A stretch of 64,000 nucleotides of DNA from PS1 clade bacterium (GTDB taxonomy: Bacteria > Pseudomonadota > Alphaproteobacteria > RS24). The translations under genes were made by a program, and so were the position numbers. This document shows, one piece after another, positions 56,856 through 64,000 of the stretch. The stretch is taken from positions 27,986 to 91,985 of the forward strand of contig QOQK01000002.1 of NCBI GenBank assembly GCA_003331985.1, in the 5' to 3' direction. How positions within the stretch are numbered: the stretch's first letter is position 1; each line of letters starts with the position of its first letter. Below the pieces are notes generated by a model, which worked only from the letters and a program-made list of their open reading frames with translations, was not told the origin of the DNA and made no database searches.

Positions 56856-58070
56856 TCAGCCAATATCCACATTAAGATGCTCCGCAACGGAAAACACATC
56901 TTTGTCTCCGCGACCGCACATATTCATCACTAGAAGATGATCGCTTGGAAGGTCTGGAGCAATTTTACCCACATGAGATAATGCATGGCTCGGTTCGAGA
57001 GCTGGAATAATACCTTCGAGTTTGGTGCATAGCTGAAAAGCGTCAAGCGCTTCTTGGTCAGTGGCGGAAACATAGGTAACCCGACCAGTATCTTTGAGAT
57101 AGGCATGCTCCGGCCCGATACCGGGATAATCTAGCCCTGCTGAAATGGAATGTCCTTCGGTAATCTGCCCATCATCATCCTGAAGGAGATAGGTTCTGTT
57201 ACCATGCAATACACCGGGCTTGCCCCCTGCCAGTGAAGCGGCGTGTTCGGGTGTATCAATACCATGCCCCCCCGCTTCAACACCGATTATGTCAACGGAC
57301 TCATCATCTAAGAAAGGGTAAAATAACCCCATAGCATTCGATCCGCCGCCGATACAGGCACATAATGTGTCCGGTAGTCTGCCTTCGCGCTCGAGCATTT
57401 GTTGTTTGGTTTCCTGTCCGATAATGGACTGAAAGTCCCTGACCATTGCTGGATAGGGATGTGGCCCGGCAACTGTGCCGATAATATAGAATGTCGAGTC
57501 GACATTGGTGACCCAGTCGCGTAGGGCTTCATTCATTGCGTCTTTCAACGTGCCTGCACCTGATGTGACCGGCATGATTTCCGCGCCAAGTAATTTCATC
57601 CGAAATACATTGGGTTTTTGGCGTTCAATATCTGTCGCGCCCATAAAGACAGTGCAAGGCAGGCCAAACCGCGCGGCTACAGTTGCTACTGCTACGCCGT
57701 GCTGACCGGCACCGGTTTCAGCGATGATACGGCGTTTGCCCATGCGTTTTGCCAGCAGTATCTGACCAAGGCAGTTATTGATTTTATGGGACCCGGTATG
57801 GTTCAACTCATCCCGTTTGAGATAGATTTTTGCGCCGCCATAATGTTCTGTAAGGCGCTCTGCAAAATATAAGGGGCTGGGTCGTCCGACATAATGAGTT
57901 TGTAAGTCCTGTAACTGGTCGAGAAATGCCGGATCTTGACGCGCTGCACCGTATGCTTTTTCCAAATCAAGTATAAGCGGCATAAGCGTTTCGGCAACGA
58001 AGCGGCCGCCAAAAATGCCAAAACGGCCATTTTCGTCCGGTCCGGTTGTATAGGAATTTGCTTTCGACAT
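56856..58070 (-). CDS. trpB: Tryptophan synthase beta chain
   Basis: [48 protein letters not shown]; start revised to 58070. Confidence 0.96.
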   Translation of the reverse strand: MSKANSYTTGPDENGRFGIFGGRFVAETLMPLILDLEKAYGAARQDPAFLDQLQDLQTHYVGRPSPLYFAERLTEHYGGAKIYLKRDELNHTGSHKINNCLGQILLAKRMGKRRIIAETGAGQHGVAVATVAARFGLPCTVFMGATDIERQKPNVFRMKLLGAEIMPVTSGAGTLKDAMNEALRDWVTNVDSTFYIIGTVAGPHPYPAMVRDFQSIIGQETKQQMLEREGRLPDTLCACIGGGSNAMGLFYPFLDDESVDIIGVEAGGHGIDTPEHAASLAGGKPGVLHGNRTYLLQDDDGQITEGHSISAGLDYPGIGPEHAYLKDTGRVTYVSATDQEALDAFQLCTKLEGIIPALEPSHALSHVGKIAPDLPSDHLLVMNMCGRGDKDVFSVAEHLNVDIG

Positions 58071-58072
58071 AG

Positions 58073-58116
58073 CCAGTTCCGTTTCTGAAATCACCCAGTT
58101 CCATTTCTGGAAACAC
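58073..58116. repeat. Tandem direct repeat, two 22-bp units, 19/22 identical, in the trpF-trpB gap
   Basis: CCAGTTCCGTTTCTGAAATCAC (58073-58094) and CCAGTTCCATTTCTGGAAACAC (58095-58116). Confidence 0.8.
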
Positions 58117-58131
58117 AAGGTGGGTTATATA

Positions 58132-58773
58132 TCATTTTTCCAAGCGGGCTGCTTGAATAAATCGTGAAATTTTTTCCCGGTCTTTTTCTCCTGCTTGGCG
58201 TTCTACACCAGAGGATACATCAACATAGGTCGCACCGGTCGCTTGCACAGCTTCGTGGACATTATCCGGGGTCAGCCCACCTGCGAGAAACCAGGGTAGA
58301 CTGCCGTCATAATCAGTCAATAATGACCAGTCAAACCGGTGTCCGGTGCCGCCCTGAGGTCCGTCAGGACGAGGCAAGGCATCCAAAAGAATGAAATCTG
58401 CACAACTATCAAAGGTTTTTGCAGCTTCCAGATGTGCCGCAGAGCCAATGCCCAAGGCTTTGATAATTCCGCAGTTAAATCTCTGCTTTAACATTGAACA
58501 TCTTTCAGGGCTTTCTGACCCATGAAGCTGTATGTAATCCGGTGCAATGGCCTCAATCATATTTTCTATCAGATGATCATCTGGGTCGACAGCCAAAGCC
58601 ACTTTCTTGATGGAAGGGTGCAGTTCTTTTTCAATCAAACCGGCCTGTTCATATGATAAATGGCGAGACGAATTGGGGTGAAAAACAAAGCCAGCAAAAT
58701 CGGCTGCGGCTTCTTCCAGAAAATGTGCATCTTCAATTTTAGTAATGCCACATATTTTAACCTTAACGCTCAT
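58132..58773 (-). CDS. trpF: Phosphoribosylanthranilate isomerase
   Basis: VKICGITKIEDAHFLEEAAADFAGFVFHPNSSRHL; FLAGGLTPDNV; VDVSSGVE. Confidence 0.94.
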   Translation of the reverse strand: MSVKVKICGITKIEDAHFLEEAAADFAGFVFHPNSSRHLSYEQAGLIEKELHPSIKKVALAVDPDDHLIENMIEAIAPDYIQLHGSESPERCSMLKQRFNCGIIKALGIGSAAHLEAAKTFDSCADFILLDALPRPDGPQGGTGHRFDWSLLTDYDGSLPWFLAGGLTPDNVHEAVQATGATYVDVSSGVERQAGEKDREKISRFIQAARLEK

Positions 58774-58775
58774 CT

Positions 58776-59495
58776 CTAACTCTTAGAATTCTGTAAAGAG
58801 GTAGAAATATCAAATGCTGCCTGAACAGGGTCAGGGGCTTGAGTGATAGCACGCCCAATCACGAGAATATCTGCCCCAGCTTCCAAAGCTGCTTCCGGCG
58901 TCATAATGCGTTTCTGGTCATCAGTTGCGTGTCCGGTGGGTCTTATACCAGGAACAATGATTTTAAAGTCTGGCCCGCAGCGATTCCTGAGAGCCTCAAC
59001 TTCATGTGCCGAACAAACAACCCCCCCCATATCTGCTTGCTGGGCGAGGTCTGCAAGCCTTAACACTTGGTCGCGTGGTGTGGCGCTGACACCAATCTGA
59101 TTGAGGTTGTCATCTTCAAGGCTGGTGAGGACTGTGACGGCAATCATCAAAGGTGCTGTGAGGCCATTATCCTCTGCGGTATCTTTTGCAGCCTTACTTG
59201 CGGCGCGCATCATGGCGAGACCGCCCCCTGCATGTACATTTAAAATGGCTGGCTGAAGCGGGCAGAGTGCTGCCACCGCCGCGGCTACAGTGTTTGGAAT
59301 ATCGTGAAGCTTCAAATCCAGAAAAATTGGCAGTCCGGTCGCGGCGAGGCCTTGGTAACCTGCCAAGCCAGCAGCATAGAAAAATTCCATACCGATTTTA
59401 ATGCCGCCTATATGGGGTGATAAGCTCTCAGAGAGTAGGGATGCTCTTGCAGGGTCTTGTGTATCGAGGGCGCAAAAAACTGGATTATCAGTCAT
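58776..59495 (-). CDS. pyrF: Orotidine-5'-phosphate decarboxylase
   Basis: IFLDLKLHDIPNTV active site; VPGIRP; DILVIGRAIT. Confidence 0.94.
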   Translation of the reverse strand: MTDNPVFCALDTQDPARASLLSESLSPHIGGIKIGMEFFYAAGLAGYQGLAATGLPIFLDLKLHDIPNTVAAAVAALCPLQPAILNVHAGGGLAMMRAASKAAKDTAEDNGLTAPLMIAVTVLTSLEDDNLNQIGVSATPRDQVLRLADLAQQADMGGVVCSAHEVEALRNRCGPDFKIIVPGIRPTGHATDDQKRIMTPEAALEAGADILVIGRAITQAPDPVQAAFDISTSLQNSKS

Positions 59496-59769
59496 CGTTT
59501 TCTCTCCCTTTATCCCTTAAGAAAATACGATTCATATTTTGTGTAAGGCCATTTATGATAGTGGTCACGACACTGCGTATATAGCCGAGTAAAATACCAA
59601 AGCCAATGGCGCCCATTAAAAGAACAAAAAGTGGTGCTTGAAATCCAAATGAAGGGTCTTCAGGGGAGAATGGGTCTAGGCTAAAGGAAACAACCTGTCT
59701 GTTCGCAAGGGCAAGAAAAATAACACCCAGAGCAATCAGAAGAAATATCAACCTGTTAAGAAGTTTCAA
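59488..59769 (-). CDS. LapA-domain (DUF1049) membrane protein
   Basis: FLALANRQVVSFSLDPFS, two TM segments; overlaps pyrF start; next to ihfB. Confidence 0.75.
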   Translation of the reverse strand: MKLLNRLIFLLIALGVIFLALANRQVVSFSLDPFSPEDPSFGFQAPLFVLLMGAIGFGILLGYIRSVVTTIINGLTQNMNRIFLRDKGRENDD

Positions 59770-59778
59770 TAGAGGCCC

Positions 59779-60063
59779 TCACGAGCCTTCGTTCAGGCGA
59801 TCCCGCAAATCCTTACCGGCCTTGAAAAAAGGCACACATTTTTCGGCAACGGCAACGGCTTCTCCGGTTCTTGGATTACGCCCTATTCTTGGCGGACGAA
59901 TTTTTGCAGAGAATGCACCAAACCCTCTTAACTCGACACGGTCACCACGACCGAGAGCTTCAGTGATTTCGTCAAGTATTGTGTTCACTACTCTCTCTAC
60001 ATCTCTTTGATAAAGATGAGGGTATTGGTCGGCAAGACGATTAACGAGTTCGGATTTAATCAT
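59779..60063 (-). CDS. ihfB: Integration host factor subunit beta
   Basis: [45 protein letters not shown]. Confidence 0.94.
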   Translation of the reverse strand: MIKSELVNRLADQYPHLYQRDVERVVNTILDEITEALGRGDRVELRGFGAFSAKIRPPRIGRNPRTGEAVAVAEKCVPFFKAGKDLRDRLNEGS

Positions 60064-60128
60064 GAGTTTTCATTCCTTGATGTAAGAAAAAAGTTATCCT
60101 TACAACAGCACATCAGTCAAGACGCTAG

Positions 60129-60159
60129 AGGGGCAATATTCTTAAAAAATATCGCCCCT
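60129..60159. terminator. Hairpin AGGGGCAATATT / AATATCGCCCCT between rpsA and ihfB
   Basis: Stem of about 12 bp with one mismatch; no clear U-run on the minus strand. Confidence 0.5.
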
Positions 60160-60171
60160 TAACCTTTTCAA

Positions 60172-62037
60172 TTATGCGGAATCGTCACCTGACTCATCAG
60201 AAGTTTCATCGGATGCGTCGTCTGCAGCCTCTGCCTTAGGTGTTTCCTCGGGAGTTGTCTCTTCAGCAACTTCTTCAGCGGCAACTTCTTCAGCTGGTGT
60301 TTCTTCTACAACTTCTTCAGCTTCCGTCTCAGCATCCGTATTTTTGTTCAATGCCTCACCAAGAATGTCACCCAGCGATGCGCCGGAACTGACTGAACCA
60401 TATTGAGCAACGGCTTCTTTCTCTTCAGCGATTTCCAGCGCCTTGATTGAAAGACCAATACGACGTGACTTGGAGTCGAAATTGGTAATCATGGCATCTA
60501 GCTTATCACCAACGGCGAAACGCTCTGGTCTCTGGTCCTCTCTGTCACGAGAAAGATCGGAACGTCTGATAAAGGCGCTAAATTCGCTCTCCCCAACAGA
60601 TACTTCCAAACCGCCATCATTAACGGCAGTCACTGTACAGGTAGCTGTATCGCCGCGCTTGAGTTTGCTGATGCCTTCCATCGGGTCACTCTCAAGCTGT
60701 TTAATGCCGAGACTGATGCGTTCTTTTTCTACATCAATATCCAGCACAACGGCTTCGACATCCTGATTTTTTGCAAAACCTGCGAGTGCTTCTTCACCGG
60801 AAAGATTCCAGTCAAGGTCCGACATATGCACCATACCATCGACATCATTTTCCAGCCCGATAAACAGACCGAATTCTGTGATGTTTTTAACAGCCCCAGT
60901 GACTTTCGTGCCAACTGGATAGGTTGCAGCAAAGCTGTCCCATGGATTGTCCATGCATTGTTTCAAGCCGAGAGAAATACGGCGCTTGGAACTGTCTACC
61001 TCAAGGATCATGACTTCAACTTCTTGCGAGGTTGAGACGATTTTGCCAGGATGAACATTCTTCTTCACCCATGACATTTCAGACACGTGGACAAGACCTT
61101 CAACACCATCTTCAAGTTCAACAAATGCACCGTAATCAGTGATATTCGTTACTTGACCTGTGAACCTGCCATCAAGTGGGAATTTCGCTTCCGCAGAGTC
61201 CCATGGATCATTATGGAGCTGTTTCATACCAAGGCTAACGCGCATGGTTTCGGCGTTAATCTTAACGACTTGAACCTGAACGCTCTGACCAATAGACAGC
61301 ACTTCTGATGGATGATTAATCCGGCGCCATGCAATGTCTGTAACGTGTAGCAGACCATCAACACCACCAAGGTCAACAAATGCACCATAATCCGTGATGT
61401 TTTTAACCACGCCTTCAGTGACTTGGCCTTCAGCAAGATTTTGAACAATCTCACTACGGGCTTCCGCGCGTGTCTCTTCCATGATTGCCCTACGGGACAC
61501 AACGATGTTCCCACGACGGCGATCCATTTTTAGAATTTGGAAAGGTTGTGGTGTGTTCATCAACGGGGTGATGTCGCGCACCGGACGAATATCGACTTGG
61601 CTACCCGGCAAGAAAGCGGTTGCGCCATTCAGATCGACAGTGAAGCCGCCTTTCACGCGACCGAAAATTACACCGGTTACGCGTTCATTGGCTTCAAATG
61701 ATTTTTCAAGAACTGTCCAGCTCTCTTCGCGCCTAGCTTTGTCGCGCGAGAGCATGGCTTCGCCCATTGCATTCTCAATACGTTCCAAATAGACCTCGAC
61801 ATCGTCGCCAATACTCAGATCGGCTGGCTGTCCGGCCATTGCGAATTCTCTTAGAGGAACACGGCCCTCTGTTTTGAGACCCACATCAATAATGGCGAGA
61901 TCATTTTCAATAGCAGTTACACGCCCTTTAACGACAGTTCCTTCAAGAACGGATTGACCGGTAAAGCTTTCTTCCAGCAGGGCAGCAAAATCTTCAGTTG
62001 TCGGATTCAGTTCCGACGGGTTAGAGGTTTGAGACAA
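60172..62037 (-). CDS. rpsA: 30S ribosomal protein S1
   Basis: Repeated S1 domains (ITDYGAFVDLGGVDGLLHVTDIAW, ITDYGAFVELEDGVEGLVHVSEMSW); acidic C-terminal tail. Confidence 0.97.
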   Translation of the reverse strand: MSQTSNPSELNPTTEDFAALLEESFTGQSVLEGTVVKGRVTAIENDLAIIDVGLKTEGRVPLREFAMAGQPADLSIGDDVEVYLERIENAMGEAMLSRDKARREESWTVLEKSFEANERVTGVIFGRVKGGFTVDLNGATAFLPGSQVDIRPVRDITPLMNTPQPFQILKMDRRRGNIVVSRRAIMEETRAEARSEIVQNLAEGQVTEGVVKNITDYGAFVDLGGVDGLLHVTDIAWRRINHPSEVLSIGQSVQVQVVKINAETMRVSLGMKQLHNDPWDSAEAKFPLDGRFTGQVTNITDYGAFVELEDGVEGLVHVSEMSWVKKNVHPGKIVSTSQEVEVMILEVDSSKRRISLGLKQCMDNPWDSFAATYPVGTKVTGAVKNITEFGLFIGLENDVDGMVHMSDLDWNLSGEEALAGFAKNQDVEAVVLDIDVEKERISLGIKQLESDPMEGISKLKRGDTATCTVTAVNDGGLEVSVGESEFSAFIRRSDLSRDREDQRPERFAVGDKLDAMITNFDSKSRRIGLSIKALEIAEEKEAVAQYGSVSSGASLGDILGEALNKNTDAETEAEEVVEETPAEEVAAEEVAEETTPEETPKAEAADDASDETSDESGDDSA

Positions 62038-62059
62038 GTGTCATCTCCTATTAATAATC

Positions 62060-62108
62060 AAAAAAATAAGTGCCGGCCGGTTGTGTCCGGCGGTCTTCCC
62101 TAACCGCC
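62060..62108 (-). promoter_or_regulatory. Two overlapping hairpins and an A7/U7 tract in the rpsA leader
   Basis: GGCGGT/ACCGCC (62089-62094/62103-62108) overlaps GCCGG/CCGGC (62076-62080/62087-62091); A7 at 62060-62066. Confidence 0.35.
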
Positions 62109-62172
62109 ACACCATGCGACGGCAAAGAGCTATTATGAAATTACCCGAGCGGTTTGGATTTCAGCTACTGAT

Positions 62173-62808
62173 TTACTCAATCAGCTTCAGAGCCGCCTCG
62201 AATGCGTTTTCTATACCTAAATCTGACGTATCAAGCAAGTGCGCATCTTCAGCTGGGCGCAGGGGTGCGATTGCGCGCTCCATATCTTTCTTATCGCGGG
62301 CAATCACAGCCGCCAATATGTCAGCCTCTTTAAGCGCTGGGTCGGTGACAGATAGCTCAAGCCAGCGACGGTGCGCGCGGATTTCTGGGCTTGCAGTCAC
62401 AAAAAGTTTGACCGGGGCATCCGGGCATACAAATGTGCCGATATCGCGTCCGTCTAGTATTGCGCCATCTTTTCCGGCAGGAGGTGAAGCAGCGAAATTG
62501 CGCTGAAGTTCAAGAATACAAGTTCGGACGTCCTGATGAACGGCGACATCAGCAGCAGCCTGCCCAACCTCCGCACTTCGGATGGCGGTATGGTCAATAG
62601 CATCAATATTAAGTTTCTGTGCCGCTTCGAGTGATTTTTGCGGGTCGGTCGGATTATTCTCAGCTTGCAAAACAAGCAGAGCAACACCGCGATATAGAGC
62701 GCCGGTATCCAGACATGCGAAATTTAGATGTTTCCCCAGTTTCTTGGCAAGTGTGCCTTTACCGGCTGCCGCAGGGCCGTCTATTGCAATGGGAGAGGGG
62801 TAAGACAT
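62173..62808 (-). CDS. cmk: Cytidylate kinase
   Basis: IAIDGPAAAGKGTLAKKLGKHL; DTGALYRGVALL; LDGRDIGTFVCPDA. Confidence 0.94.
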   Translation of the reverse strand: MSYPSPIAIDGPAAAGKGTLAKKLGKHLNFACLDTGALYRGVALLVLQAENNPTDPQKSLEAAQKLNIDAIDHTAIRSAEVGQAAADVAVHQDVRTCILELQRNFAASPPAGKDGAILDGRDIGTFVCPDAPVKLFVTASPEIRAHRRWLELSVTDPALKEADILAAVIARDKKDMERAIAPLRPAEDAHLLDTSDLGIENAFEAALKLIE

Positions 62809-62826
62809 GATTTTAACTATTTCCCA

Positions 62827-64000
62827 CTATTCCGAGACAAAGTCTGCACCCAGCGTTGCCATAAGTTCAAAGAAATTTGGGAAACTGGTGGCAATCATGC
62901 GTGAGTCATCAATGGTTATCGGTTTTTTTGCGTTCAGACCTAAAATCAAAAAACTCATCGCGATGCGGTGATCAAGATGGGTTGTGATTTGTACATTATT
63001 TTGTAAGCCCGGCACGGGGCCACCACATCCCTCAATCGCCAGATCATCCTCGCCCTCAATGACTGTCACGCCACATAGTTTTAGCCCCTCGGCTATAGCG
63101 GCGAGGCGGTCGCTCTCCTTGACCCTCAACTCAGCCAGTCCATGAAGATGTGTTGTGCCTCTAGCGCAGGCAGCCGCCATTGCAAGAATGGGGAATTCAT
63201 CAATCATATCCGGTGCTCTTTCCGGCGGTACGTCAATGCCGACCAAATCAGAACCCTTTACAATATAATCGACGACCTTCTCTCCTGCGGCATCGCGCAT
63301 ATTTACTTCTTCTATCATGCCGCCCATTTCTCTTAGACAATCCCATAAGCCACTTCGATAGGGGTTGACCATGACATTGTTTAGACGAATTTCTGCGCCT
63401 TCGGAGAGCAGCCCGGCAACCAAAGGGAATGCTGCAGAGGAGGGGTCGCCCGGCACATGAATGGTTGTGGCTGATAATTCTGTCTCGCCAGTCAGTTCAA
63501 TTCTCTGGCCTTTGAAGAGGCCTTTAGCCGAATCTTTTCCCTCCGGGGTGGAGGAAATTTTTGCACCAAACAAGGTGAGCATTCTTTCTGTGTGGTCGCG
63601 CGTTGATTTTTTTTCCGTCACCGCCGTTACACCCGGGGCGCCCAAGCCTGCCAGCAAAATGCAGGACTTCACCTGCGCAGAGGCGACAGGCAAAACATAA
63701 TCAATCGGTAAGGCTCTTTGCGGACTGGTCAGCGTGAGCGGTAATTGCCCACGCGCCGCACTGTGAAATTCAAAAACAGCACCCATTTGCTCCAGTGGTT
63801 CAGTTACTCTCCCCATGGGGCGGCGCGAGAGAGATTCGTCGCCAACACATTTGGCCGTGACCGGGCAACCCGTCATGGCGCCAAGTGTCAGGCGAATCCC
63901 GGTGCCGGAATTTCCAAAATCAAGTGCGTCCTCGGGGCTGGTCAGGCCGGAAACACCTCGGCCTGTGACTTCCCATGTGCCATCCGGCAGACGCGTGGTT
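62827..64000 (-). CDS. aroA: 3-phosphoshikimate 1-carboxyvinyltransferase (partial, runs off the right edge)
   Basis: The reading frame stays open past the ORF-track start 63876; upstream codons read FGNSGTGIRLTLGAMTGCPV; LLAGL, SDRLAAIAEGL. Confidence 0.94.
   Translation of the reverse strand, partial: TTRLPDGTWEVTGRGVSGLTSPEDALDFGNSGTGIRLTLGAMTGCPVTAKCVGDESLSRRPMGRVTEPLEQMGAVFEFHSAARGQLPLTLTSPQRALPIDYVLPVASAQVKSCILLAGLGAPGVTAVTEKKSTRDHTERMLTLFGAKISSTPEGKDSAKGLFKGQRIELTGETELSATTIHVPGDPSSAAFPLVAGLLSEGAEIRLNNVMVNPYRSGLWDCLREMGGMIEEVNMRDAAGEKVVDYIVKGSDLVGIDVPPERAPDMIDEFPILAMAAACARGTTHLHGLAELRVKESDRLAAIAEGLKLCGVTVIEGEDDLAIEGCGGPVPGLQNNVQITTHLDHRIAMSFLILGLNAKKPITIDDSRMIATSFPNFFELMATLGADFVSE

Noticed and set aside
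60129-60159. Strong intrinsic terminator after rpsA
   Set aside because: Hairpin is real but lacks a U-run on the rpsA strand, so listed only with moderate confidence and not as a finding

Overview
This 64 kb window is chromosomal DNA from an alphaproteobacterium. That call rests on Irr, RegB/RegA, ChvG/ChvI, the short HprK with EIIA and HPr, the TsaE-AmgK fusion next to MurU, and AddAB. Nearly all of it is dense, vertically inherited housekeeping sequence. I found no transposase, integrase, phage genes, CRISPR array, rRNA or tRNA. Main blocks: (i) an irr-like regulator, rubrerythrin, FeS protein and DUF3501-type cluster with two perfect palindromes in its promoters; (ii) Rrf2-cysK-ThiF/MoeB, dut, coaBC, ubiB, ubiE, mutM; (iii) rpsT, rhodanese, dnaA, dnaN, recF, gyrB; (iv) senC/SCO1, an ankyrin protein, regB and regA; (v) bioB, a methyltransferase, a TonB receptor, ispZ-like, a FeS photolyase, an orphan ABC ATPase and polA; (vi) pckA, chvI, chvG, hprK, EIIA, ptsH, ahcY; (vii) tsaE-amgK, murU, addB, addA, trxA, folC, accD, trpA, trpB, trpF, pyrF, lapA, ihfB, rpsA, cmk, aroA (cut by the window edge). 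I see no unmistakably new multi-gene system. The best leads are the iron/peroxide module at the left end and several unexplained intergenic structures: a palindrome before ahcY, a 15-bp-stem hairpin before trxA, a tandem 22-bp repeat duplicating the trpB ribosome-binding region, hairpins before dnaN, chvI, rpsT and rpsA, and a structured AT-rich gap between rpsT and dnaA. All product calls come from reading motifs by eye; no database search was run.
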